The notes below the pieces were generated by a model, which was given only the letters and a program-made list of their open reading frames with translations, searched no databases and had not been told where the DNA came from. Positions 9,211 through 18,000 of a stretch of DNA of 64,000 bases are shown piece by piece; the stretch's first letter is position 1, and the number at the start of each line of letters is the position of its first letter. This stretch comes from Salinibacter pepae (GTDB lineage Bacteria; Bacteroidota; Rhodothermia; Rhodothermales; Salinibacteraceae). The stretch is taken from positions 868,001 through 932,000 of the forward strand of contig NZ_CAMTTE010000001.1 in the NCBI RefSeq assembly GCF_947077775.1, given 5' to 3'. The position numbers were made by a program, and so were the translations under genes.

Positions 9211-10755
9211 ATGCGTACCCTGATTCTCGTCCTCCGGGACCAACTTGACCGCGACGCCACCGTCCTGCACGAGGCCGACCCCGGCCGCGACGCCGTGGCG
9301 ATGACGGAGGCGGACGTGCACCGGGACCGATACGCGGAGCACAAGCAGCGCCTCGCCCTCGGCTTCGCGGCGATGCGCCACCACCGAGCGGACCTGCGCG
9401 ACGACGGCTGGACCGTCCACTACCAGCCGGCCGACGCCCCGGCCGCGGCCGAGGACGCCCCCGCCTTTCTGCGGCAGCAGCTCGCCGAGCATCAGCCCGA
9501 GCGCGTCGCCATGACCGAACCGGGACGACACGAGTTGTTGGAGGCGATCGAGGCCGTGTGCGAGGACATGGGCGTTCCGCTCCGCGTGCACGCCGACGAC
9601 CATTTTCTGGCGACCCACGAGACCTTCGAGCAGTGGGCCGACGGCCGGAAGGAGCTCACGCTGGAATACTTCTACCGCGAGCGGCGCCGCGAATACAATG
9701 TCCTCGTCACCGACGACGGCGACCCTGTGGGGGGCGACTGGAATTTCGACGACGACAACCAGGAGAGCTTCGGCGCGGACGGGCCGGGCATGGTGCCGGA
9801 GGGCCCCACATTCGAGCGCGACGCCATTACCGAAGATGCGCTCGACCTGGTGCGCACCCAGTTTGCCGACGCGCCGGGGGCGCTCGACGCCTTTCGGTGG
9901 CCGGTGACGCCCGCCCAGGCCCGGGCCGCCCTCGCGGATTTCGTGGAGCACCGGCTGCCGAACTTTGGCACGTACCAGGACGCGATGTGGACGGGCCGGG
10001 CCTTCCTCTACCACTCGCGCCTCTCGTGTGCGCTGAACCTGAAGCTGCTCGACCCCATGACCGCGGTGCGGGCCGCCGAGGAGGCGTACCACGACGGCCA
10101 CGCCCCCCTCAACGCCGTGGAGGGCTTCGTGCGCCAGATTCTCGGCTGGCGCGAGTTCGTGCGGGGCGTCTACTGGCTGCACGCCCCCGAGTACGTGGAC
10201 CGCAACGCGCTGGAGGCCACCGAAGACCTTCCGGAGTTCTACTGGACCGGCGACACGGACATGCGGTGTCTGAGCGAGTGCACGGGGCAGGTCCGGGAGC
10301 ACGCGTACGCCCACCACATCCCCCGCCTCATGGTGATGGGGCTCTTCGGGCTGCTCTACGGCATCGACCCGCAGCAGATGAACGAGTGGCACGAGTCGAT
10401 GTACATCGACGCCTGGGAGTGGGTCTCCACCCCCAACATGGTCGGGATGGCCCTGTACGCCGACGGGGGCACCGTGGGCACCAAGCCGTACACGGCGTCC
10501 GGGAAGTACATCAACCGGATGAGCAACTACTGCTCGCACTGCCGCTACGACCCGGACGAGGCCGTCGGGGACGAGGCCTGCCCCTTCACCTCGCTCTACT
10601 GGAACTTCCTGGACCGGCATCAGGAGACCTTCTCGGGCAACCGGCGCATGAACTTTCAGCTCGCCAACGTCCGGCGGAAGTCCGACGCGGAGCTGCAGGA
10701 CATTGCCGAGCGGGTGGAAGAGGTGCGGGCCCTTACCGAGGCCGGCGAGATTTAA
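9211..10755 (+). CDS. FeS-containing cryptochrome/photolyase (FeS-BCP, PhrB-like)
   Basis: A 514-residue protein of the photolyase-related family that repairs UV photoproducts, notably (6-4) lesions, using FAD and a 4Fe-4S cluster. The N-terminal part is the DUF-type alpha/beta antenna domain (LILVLRDQLDRDATVL). The helical FAD domain carries WTGRAFLYHSRLSCALN, QILGWREFVRGVYW and WHESMYIDAWEWVSTPNMVGMA. Four cysteines at 353, 441, 444 and 457 match the spacing of the cluster ligands of the Agrobacterium enzyme (350, 438, 441, 454). The start at 9211 is the first ATG giving the family N-terminus. A DNA-repair or light-sensing role fits a sun-exposed brine organism. It sits about 110 bases after the SDR gene on the same strand. 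Confidence 0.93.
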   Translation: MRTLILVLRDQLDRDATVLHEADPGRDAVAMTEADVHRDRYAEHKQRLALGFAAMRHHRADLRDDGWTVHYQPADAPAAAEDAPAFLRQQLAEHQPERVAMTEPGRHELLEAIEAVCEDMGVPLRVHADDHFLATHETFEQWADGRKELTLEYFYRERRREYNVLVTDDGDPVGGDWNFDDDNQESFGADGPGMVPEGPTFERDAITEDALDLVRTQFADAPGALDAFRWPVTPAQARAALADFVEHRLPNFGTYQDAMWTGRAFLYHSRLSCALNLKLLDPMTAVRAAEEAYHDGHAPLNAVEGFVRQILGWREFVRGVYWLHAPEYVDRNALEATEDLPEFYWTGDTDMRCLSECTGQVREHAYAHHIPRLMVMGLFGLLYGIDPQQMNEWHESMYIDAWEWVSTPNMVGMALYADGGTVGTKPYTASGKYINRMSNYCSHCRYDPDEAVGDEACPFTSLYWNFLDRHQETFSGNRRMNFQLANVRRKSDAELQDIAERVEEVRALTEAGEI

Positions 10756-11134
10756 CCCCGGGGCCGTCGGGCAGGACCCCCGACCCGCCCGAGAATGTGA
10801 CGATGCGGGCCGAGTGGCCTCCAGGCCGGAACGCCCGTGCGTGTCGTTAAGTATCAAATTGCGGATTTTCAGCATGACCCTCTCCAGGGAAGCATTCACC
10901 ATGTACCGACGCGGTCGTCCCATTGCGGTGTACGCGACGATGGCCCCCGAGGCCGTGCGGTGTCGTTGTTGGTGTCGATGTTGTTCTCCCCCGGAGAGGC
11001 CGCGTTCTGTCGGCGCCCCGCGTCCCGTCCCTGAGTCCGGACGGTAAGCCCGCGCCCGACATTGTTGCCAGCGCCCGTCGCCTCTCCGGCCCCGCCGCGA
11101 GAGGCGTTTTCTATTTGCCCCCTTCCCCACACCA
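10756..11134. other. Leader/intergenic region upstream of the cysteine synthase gene
   Basis: 379 bases without a credible gene. A stretch around 10850-10960 is less GC-rich and could hold a promoter. The region ends with an intrinsic-terminator-like hairpin only 24 bases before the next start codon. No known riboswitch consensus was recognised. Confidence 0.5.
11080..11110 (+). terminator. Terminator-like hairpin just before the cysM-like gene
   Basis: A 7-bp stem GCCTCTC/GAGAGGC with a 12-base loop, then GTTTTCTATTT. It lies 24 bases upstream of the ATG at 11135 and more than 300 bases after the photolyase stop. It may end the photolyase transcript, or act as an attenuator in the leader of the cysteine gene cluster. 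Confidence 0.6.
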
Positions 11135-12085
11135 ATGAGCACGGCCCCTGCCTCCTCATCCGCGTCGACGGCTGCCCCAGCCGCGTCGTCCCTGGTCGAC
11201 GACATCGGCCGGACGCCCCTCCTGCGGCTCGACCGCGTGGCCGATGACCTGCCGGACTCCGTGGCCGTCTACGGCAAGGCGGAGCACCTCAACCCTGGCG
11301 GCTCGGTGAAGGATCGCCCCGCCCTCCGGATGGTCGAGGCGGGGCTCGACGCCGGCGCGTTCCGCCCCGACCAGACGCTCATCGACGCAACGAGCGGCAA
11401 CACGGGCATCGCCTACGCGATGATTGGCGCGGCGAAGGGGCTGGACGTGGCCCTCGCCCTGCCCGAGAACGCCTCCGCGGAGCGCAAGAAGGTGCTGCGC
11501 GCCTACGGGGCCGAACTCATCCTGACGGACCCGATGGCGGGGACGGACGGCGCCCAGCGGCGCGTGAAGGAGATGGTCGAGGCCCACCCGGACCGCTACT
11601 TCTATCCCGACCAGTACAACAACGACGCCAACTGGCGGGCGCACTACGACGGCACCGGCGCGGAAATCGTGGATCAGACGGACGGCGCGGTGTCCCACTT
11701 CGTGACGGGCCTCGGCACCACTGGCACCTTCACGGGCGTCACGCGCCGCCTGAAGGCGCACGACGCGTCGATTCGGTGCGTCGCCGTGGAGCCGGAAACG
11801 GCCCTGCACGGCCTGGAGGGCCTAAAGCACATGGAGACGGCGATTGTGCCCGGCATCTACGCCCCGGACCTCGCCGACGCCCACCGCACGTGCTCCACCG
11901 AGGCGGCCGTCGACATGACGCGCCGGCTGGCCCGGGAGGACGGGCTGCTGGTCGGCCCCTCGGCCGGGGCCAACGTGGCCGCCGCGCTCGACGTGGCCCG
12001 GTCGCTCGACGCCGGCACCGTGGTCACGATCCTCTGCGACACCGGCACGCGGTACCTGAGCGACGACCTTTGGAATGAAGAGTGA
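11135..12085 (+). CDS. cysM: PLP-dependent cysteine synthase (CysM/CysK type)
   Basis: A 316-residue fold-type II PLP enzyme. The PLP lysine is Lys59 in GGSVKDRPA, the substrate-binding loop is TSGNTG (around residues 89-94) and the phosphate-binding glycine loop is GLGTTGT. It forms cysteine by beta-replacement on an activated serine. The next genes encode a JAMM protease, a GG-ended sulfur carrier and an E1-rhodanese protein. These are the partners of Mycobacterium CysM, which takes sulfur from a protein thiocarboxylate, so this enzyme probably does the same rather than, or besides, using free sulfide. Whether it uses O-acetyl- or O-phosphoserine is not decided here. The first 25 residues are a low-complexity Ala/Ser tail. 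Confidence 0.88.
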   Translation: MSTAPASSSASTAAPAASSLVDDIGRTPLLRLDRVADDLPDSVAVYGKAEHLNPGGSVKDRPALRMVEAGLDAGAFRPDQTLIDATSGNTGIAYAMIGAAKGLDVALALPENASAERKKVLRAYGAELILTDPMAGTDGAQRRVKEMVEAHPDRYFYPDQYNNDANWRAHYDGTGAEIVDQTDGAVSHFVTGLGTTGTFTGVTRRLKAHDASIRCVAVEPETALHGLEGLKHMETAIVPGIYAPDLADAHRTCSTEAAVDMTRRLAREDGLLVGPSAGANVAAALDVARSLDAGTVVTILCDTGTRYLSDDLWNEE

Positions 12086-12197
12086 TACGTGAAGAGTGAT
12101 ACGCGAGGCGTGATCGGGATGGAGCAACGGCAGCGTCGTCGTGCCTCACGCGTCATCCCTCACGCGTCACTTCCCCTTTCACCGACCCAGCCCCTGC

Positions 12198-12635
12198 ATG
12201 GAAACGACCGAACCGATCCTCGACGCCATCCGTCAGCGCGGCGCCGACGCCTATCCCGAAGAAGGATGCGGCTTTCTGCTCGGCACCGTTACGGACGACG
12301 GCGACAACCGCGTGACGGCCCTCCACCGCGCCCCCAACCGCCGCTCCGAGAATCGCGAACGGCGCTACGAGCTGACGGCCGACGACTACCGGACGGCGGA
12401 CGCGGCGGCGCAGGAGCAGGGCCTCGACGTGGTGGGCGTGTACCACTCCCACCCCGACCATCCGGCCCGCCCCTCAGAGACGGACCTGGAGGAGGCCACC
12501 TTTCCCGGCTTCACCTACGTCATCGTCTCCGTCTGCGACGGCGCCCCGGAGGCCCTGACCGCCTGGGCCCTCGCCCCGGACCGCTCCGAATTTCACCGCG
12601 AGGACATCGTCCGGCCCGACCCCGAGGCTCTGTAG
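12198..12635 (+). CDS. JAMM/MPN (M67) metallopeptidase, Mec-like
   Basis: A 145-residue single-domain zinc protease. The JAMM signature is complete: Glu22 in EEGCGFLLG, His83 and His85 in YHSHPD, then Ser93 and Asp96 in PSETD. Enzymes of this size cleave peptides or amino acids from ubiquitin-like sulfur carriers; in Mycobacterium the Mec enzyme releases cysteine from the CysO C-terminus. The neighbours are a cysteine synthase 112 bases upstream and a GG-ended carrier 60 bases downstream, which support that role. The start at METTEP begins the fold directly. The specific substrate is inferred from context. Confidence 0.9.
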   Translation: METTEPILDAIRQRGADAYPEEGCGFLLGTVTDDGDNRVTALHRAPNRRSENRERRYELTADDYRTADAAAQEQGLDVVGVYHSHPDHPARPSETDLEEATFPGFTYVIVSVCDGAPEALTAWALAPDRSEFHREDIVRPDPEAL

Positions 12636-12695
12636 TCTCGGCAGGCCGGTTCCCAACCGTTCAACGTTCACCCTTCCAACCTTCAACGCCCTACC

Positions 12696-12989
12696 ATGCC
12701 CACCACCGACACCACGACCGTCACACTCCGCATTCCGACCCCCCTTCGCTCCGCCACCGACGGGCAGGCGACCGTCGAGGTGGAGGCGGAGACGGTCGAC
12801 GCGGCCCTTCGCTCCCTCGTCGACCAGCACCCCGGCCTCGCCGACAACCTCTACGACGAGGACGATGAGCTGCGCCAGTTCGTGAACATCTACGTCGGCG
12901 ACGACGACGTGCGGTTTGGGGAGGGCGTGGACACCCCGCTGGAGCCGGGCGACGAGGTCTCCATCGTGCCCTCGATTGCGGGCGGATGA
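12696..12989 (+). CDS. MoaD/ThiS-family sulfur carrier protein (CysO-like)
   Basis: A 97-residue beta-grasp protein, very acidic, ending in SIAGG. The C-terminal Gly-Gly is the hallmark of carriers that are adenylated by an E1-like enzyme and converted to a thiocarboxylate. The block RQFVNIYVGDDDVRF and the late PLEPGDEVSIVPSIAGG match the MoaD/CysO pattern. Its place between a JAMM protease and an E1-rhodanese fusion, and downstream of a cysteine synthase, points to sulfur donation for cysteine rather than molybdopterin or thiamine. A MoaD role cannot be excluded without checking for a separate moaD elsewhere. Confidence 0.9.
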   Translation: MPTTDTTTVTLRIPTPLRSATDGQATVEVEAETVDAALRSLVDQHPGLADNLYDEDDELRQFVNIYVGDDDVRFGEGVDTPLEPGDEVSIVPSIAGG

Positions 12990-13154
12990 ACGCCTACATC
13001 TCACTGCACTGCCACGACCGGGACGAATAGACCTGATTCTGGTTGGTGGTGCGTATTCCGTACTTCGTATCCGCGCCGTGTCGACTTGTGCGCACCACGA
13101 CGAGACACGCAGTACAGAAATTCCGCTGTCCTGGCACATTACTTCACTCCCCAG

Positions 13155-14372
13155 ATGGCCACCACAACCGCAGCCCCCGACCAGACACACGCTGAATTGT
13201 CGCCGGACGAGTTGCAGCGCTACAGCCGCCACCTGACGCTCCCCGAGTTTGGGCGCGAGGGACAGGAGGCACTCAAGAATTCGTCCGTCCTGCTCGTCGG
13301 GGCGGGCGGCCTCGGCTCCCCGGCCGCGACCTACCTCGCCGCGGCGGGCGTCGGGCGCATCGGTCTCGTCGACTTCGACAGCGTGGAGGCCTCCAACCTC
13401 CAGCGCCAGATCCTCTACGGCACCAGCGACGTGGGCCGGCCCAAGCTGGAGGCCGCGTCCGAGCGCCTGCAGGACCTCAACCCGCACGTCGACGTGGAGA
13501 CGCACGAGGTGCGCCTCACGAGCGACAACGCGCTCGGCATCATCGACCAGTACGACGTGGTGGCCGACGGGACTGACAACTTCCCCACCCGCTACCTCGT
13601 CAACGACGCCTGCGTAATGACGGGCACGCCCAACGTGTACGCGTCCATCTTCCGCTTCGAGGGGCAGGTGTCGGTCTTTGCCACCGAGGACGGCCCCTGC
13701 TACCGGTGCCTCTACGAGGAGCCGCCCCCACCCGGCCTGGTGCCCTCCTGCGCCGAGGGCGGCGTGCTCGGCATCCTGCCCGGCTTCATCGGCACGCTGC
13801 AGGCCACCGAGGTCATCAAGGTGCTGACCGGCGTCGGCGAGCCGCTGGTCGGGCGCCTGCTGATGTCCGACGCCCTCAACATGGACTTCCGCACCGTCAA
13901 CGTGCCCACGAACCCCGACTGCCCGGTCTGCGGCGACACCCCGACGGTGACGGAACTGATCGACTACGAGGCCTTTTGCGGCATTCCGCAAAGCGACGAG
14001 CCCTCCCCGAACGGAACCGCCGATTCTGACGTGTCCGACCCTGACGACGCCGTCCCCGAAACGTCCGTCCACAACCTCAAGCAGCGCCGCGACGCGGGCG
14101 ACGCGCCCTTTGTGCTCGACGTGCGCGAGCCCTACGAGGCCGAGATCGCGAGCCTCGACGCCGACCAGCTCATCCCGGTCGACGACCTCGAGGCCCGCCT
14201 CGACGAGCTGGACGCCGGCCCAGAGGAAGAGATTGTCGTGCACTGCCGCTCGGGCGCGCGCTCGGCAGAGGCGACCGCGTTCCTGCGCGAGCAGGGCTAC
14301 GACGCCTCGAACCTGGAGGGCGGCGTGCTTGCCTGGAGCGAGGAGATTGACGACAGCGTGCCGCAGTACTAG
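13155..14372 (+). CDS. moeZ: E1-like adenylyltransferase-rhodanese fusion (MoeBR/MoeZ)
   Basis: A 405-residue fusion. The N-terminal ThiF/MoeB domain has the ATP loop GAGGLGSP near residue 50, the partner-binding SNLQRQI, the zinc pairs CYRC and CPVC, and the catalytic-cysteine stretch SCAEGGVLGILPG. A linker of about 40 residues rich in Asp, Pro and Ser follows. The C-terminal rhodanese domain has the persulfide cysteine in HCRSGARS (Cys364). It would adenylate the C-terminal glycine of a carrier such as the 97-residue protein encoded just upstream and then transfer sulfur. The start at MATTTAAP was chosen because the homologous region begins shortly after; an in-frame upstream start adds only unrelated residues. 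Confidence 0.93.
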   Translation: MATTTAAPDQTHAELSPDELQRYSRHLTLPEFGREGQEALKNSSVLLVGAGGLGSPAATYLAAAGVGRIGLVDFDSVEASNLQRQILYGTSDVGRPKLEAASERLQDLNPHVDVETHEVRLTSDNALGIIDQYDVVADGTDNFPTRYLVNDACVMTGTPNVYASIFRFEGQVSVFATEDGPCYRCLYEEPPPPGLVPSCAEGGVLGILPGFIGTLQATEVIKVLTGVGEPLVGRLLMSDALNMDFRTVNVPTNPDCPVCGDTPTVTELIDYEAFCGIPQSDEPSPNGTADSDVSDPDDAVPETSVHNLKQRRDAGDAPFVLDVREPYEAEIASLDADQLIPVDDLEARLDELDAGPEEEIVVHCRSGARSAEATAFLREQGYDASNLEGGVLAWSEEIDDSVPQY

Positions 14373-14411
14373 CCGCCCCAAGCAGTCCTTACGTGGCACA
14401 TCCGAGAGAAC

Positions 14412-14846
14412 TCACGGATTGGGCGGCCCCGGGGGCCCGGGGAAGGGGGTGGCTTCTTCATCGTCGGAGGGGGCACTCTCTCCATCGTCGTTGACTGCCG
14501 TGACGCGGTAGTAGTACGTCTGGCCGTTCTCGACCGCCCCGTCCGTGAGTCTCGCCTCCGCAATGCCCTGGGCCTGAGGCTCGCTCGGGAGTGTCTCTTG
14601 TGGGGTAAGGGTCCGGTAGACGTTGTACGAATCTGCCTCTTCCACCCCGTCCCATCGCACCGACACCTCTCCGGCCCCGGATGTGACCCTGAGCGCGGAC
14701 GGTGCCTCCGGGGGATCTCCGCCTCCCCCGACCAGGCCACAGCCGCCCAGTGCGAGGACGAATGCCAGTCCCGCGATCCCAAGTATGTTCGACGCGGGCT
14801 GCCCCAGAAGGCGCCCTTGCTGAACGAGTCGCAACTGCAAAAGCAT
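14412..14846 (-). CDS. Fibronectin type III domain lipoprotein
   Basis: A 144-residue protein: a signal helix ending in the lipobox LALGGC (around residue 36), a Gly-rich spacer, then one FN3 domain (around residues 47-132) with SVRWDGVEEADSYNVYR and TYYYRVTAVNDDGES. The FN3 domain closely resembles the repeats of the large subtilase encoded just upstream on the same strand, suggesting one was derived from the other. It ends in a short Pro-rich tail. It is probably a surface or periplasmic binding module with no enzymatic part. The exact start is uncertain because few starts precede the signal. Confidence 0.8.
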   Translation of the reverse strand: MLLQLRLVQQGRLLGQPASNILGIAGLAFVLALGGCGLVGGGGDPPEAPSALRVTSGAGEVSVRWDGVEEADSYNVYRTLTPQETLPSEPQAQGIAEARLTDGAVENGQTYYYRVTAVNDDGESAPSDDEEATPFPGPPGPPNP

Positions 14847-15007
14847 GTTCTACCTAGGCTGCGAAAGAAGAATCGGCAGGGAAAGGCGGGCCCACTCAAT
14901 GCCGAATGCCGAGGCCGACGTGTAGGGTGCCCGTTCCGGGATGGGCCCTGTGAACCGGAATACTGCAGAGAAAGCTCAGGGAGATTCCCTCCTGCATCGG
15001 CCGTGCC

Positions 15008-18000
15008 TCACCGCACGACGGTTATCTTCTGGGTCCGCGTCCCCCCTTCGGTCTGCAAGCGCCCAAAGTACACGCCACTGGACAGCTGCTCCATCGGCAG
15101 TGAAAGGCGGTGCCGGCCGGCTTGCCGGGTCCCAGAGGCCAATGTAGCCACCTCTCGCCCGAGGAGGTCGTACACCCGCAGCTCAACCCGCTGCTTCTCC
15201 GGGAGCGTATAGTCGATCGTGCCGCGCCGATTTACCGGGTTCGGGTAGACGGTCATGCTCACCTCGTCCGGGCGAACTTCCTTCTCGGAGGCCTCCACGT
15301 ACTGGTGCGTCCCAATCGAGACCCTGAGCACCGTTCCGTCTTGGGCCCGCGGCCGGATGGATACGTCAGGGTCTCTTTGGAGGTCGTAGCTTCTGTCCCG
15401 CGCCGGATGGAGAAGCGAGACGGCCTCGGCGCCCACCTGATTGAGCGAATCGGCCGTGATACGGATCGGCGCCTCCCCCTTCCGTGCACGAAGCCGTAGG
15501 GAAAAGGTCCGTCCCTCCCCCGTCATCGTGCGGGATGCCGCCATGAGAGACGACGCCCGCTCCGTTTGCTGCGCGTCCTGTGCCTGAATGCGAAGACTAA
15601 TCGGCTCGAACCGTCCCGGGGGCGCCACCACAGTGCGCTCCGCCTCTTCATTTTTCGCGAGACCAAGCCGCACGGACGAAGAGAGGGCGGGCGCGCGCGG
15701 AGAGGTCGCACGCACGATCATGGTGCCGGGGGACTGTCGTTCCTTCTTCTGGGCTGTCGTTGTGATCGAAGTGGGGGCATCAGGATGGGGCACGAAAAGA
15801 GTGTCCTGATCCGTCCTGTTGAAAAAGTAAAACGCCTCCCCTGCTCGGGCGGAGCGAAATACGGCCCGGCGTTCAAAGGACTGGTCAAACCCCCAGAGCG
15901 GTGTCGACACGCCGTCGTTCATGCCCTGGACGTCGGCCCAGGACACGTCCGTCCCCAGCGGGTTGGCAATTACGTTCCAGCCCTTTCGCAGGGGAACCGC
16001 CGAAGCCGTGTCGCCCCGCAGTTTGATCGTGGAAACCGTTGCGTTGTAGGACCAGTCGTCGGTGCTCGTTAACCACAGCCCCGCCCCGGCCTCGAACGAA
16101 AACGGATCGGAGGGATCATACTTTTTGAACCCACTCCCATCGTCTTTATAGGCCTGCCAGTCTACGCCGGGCTCCCCCTCGATGGCCGCCGAGAGCGGCG
16201 TCGACTCTCCCCCGGGCAGGGCCACCAGGCGGTAGTCCGCCGGCTCGTTCGCCCCGTCGAACGACCGCGCGATGTCCGCCGTCACCGTTTCCGGGTAGAG
16301 GAAGTGCAATGCCCGGGCAGAGAGAGCGCCCTCCCCCCCGGCCCGGTCGACGGCCGTGATCCTGTAGTAGTACGTGGTGCCCTCCTCGGCCTCCGCGTCG
16401 ACGAACGACGCCTCCTCCGCCGTGCTGCTGCCGTGCGGGGTCAACCCGGAGGCCTGATCCGCAGCAAGGGGCTTCGTGTCCCGGTACACGCGGTAGCGTT
16501 GCACGTCCGCCGCGTCGACCGGCGTCCAGGACACCTTGATTCCCGTGCCGGCCTCGGTCTCGGCGGCCGTCACACCGCCGGGACGGCCCGGAATGGGATT
16601 CGAGGGCGTTGCCTCCACTGTGCCCGACGCCTCGCTCTCCCGCCCGTCAGCGGCCTGCGCAGTGATCGTGTAGTAGTAGGTCGTGCCCATCGTCCCCCCC
16701 GCGTCCGTGTACGCGGCGGTGCCGATTGGCTCCTCGGTCACTTCGGTCGCGCTCGCCGGCGTCACGGACGGGGAGCGGGACCGGTACACGCGGTAGCCGC
16801 TGGGGCCACGGCCCTCGGGCGCCGACCACTCGAGACGCACCGCTTCCGTCGCGTCGTCCACCGCTTGGGTCGTTGCCGTCACCCCGGACGGTGGGGGCGG
16901 CAGCAGTGTCTCACTGGTTTCGGCCGACAGCCGCCCCGAATCCCCGAAGTCGTCTACGGGCACCACCCGGTAGTGGTAGGTCTCGCCCCCCTGAAGGCCC
17001 TGGTCGGTGTAGGTGCCCGTCGACGCATCCAGTCGAGCATCGGTGACGCGTGTCGCCGACGTGGTATCCGTGAACGACGAGGTCGACCGGTAGAGGTGGT
17101 ACCCGGAAAGCCGGTTCGCCCCGAGCCCGTCCCAGACGATCGTCGCGTCGTCGCTGCCGACCGCCGCGACCTCTACCCCCGTCGGGGCGTTTAGTGGCGG
17201 GGCATGCGCCGCTGCCTCCCCGGAGAGCGCACGTTCGCCGCCGTTTCCGTACCGGGCGACCAGGCGGTAGTAGTAGGCCGATCCGTCCGTGACGCCCGAG
17301 TCGACGTAGCTCGTTTTGGTGCTGTCGATGGGCGCCCCTCCGTTCACCTTCGTCGCGTTCGAGACATCGTCGAAGGGCGAGGGCGAACGGTAGAGGTCGT
17401 ACCCCTCCGGACTGGCCGCAGGCCGATCCCAGGTGAGGGCCACCTCCCCGTCCCCCGTAGGGGCCGCCGCAAATTCTTCCGGCGGGGGCACGGCCGCATC
17501 CGGCACGCCCCCGGTGAGGGCAATCGACAGGTCCTGTGCCCCGCCCTTCAGGGCCCCATCGTGCGAGACCCGAACGATATACTGGCCCGCCTGCGCATTC
17601 TCCACGAGCACCTGCTCGACGTTGTCGCGCTCGTTGTCCCCCGTCGACGCCGCCCGGTCCGGATTGGCCGGGTCCATGACGTACGGCCGGTGCACGGTGC
17701 CATCGGGGCCCTCGACGTGTACGTTGAGGTCGTTTACCAGCATCCGGTCCCGCGGGTCGAGCCGCCGCGACGGGACGGTGCCGGCCGGGTCCGTCCAGGC
17801 GATGCTGGTCCGAAGCGGCTCGCTCCCGTCGCTCGACACGCGGTACGCGAGCGTCTCGCCCTCCGAAAGGGTGCGCTCCTGCACGTAGACGCCGCCCCCG
17901 AGACGTCCATCCCTGCTCATTAGCTCGGCCGCCCGCTCCACGTTCATCAGGCCCCACCCAAACTTGTAGTCCGGACCCGCATTCCCGGCCTCGTCGGCGG

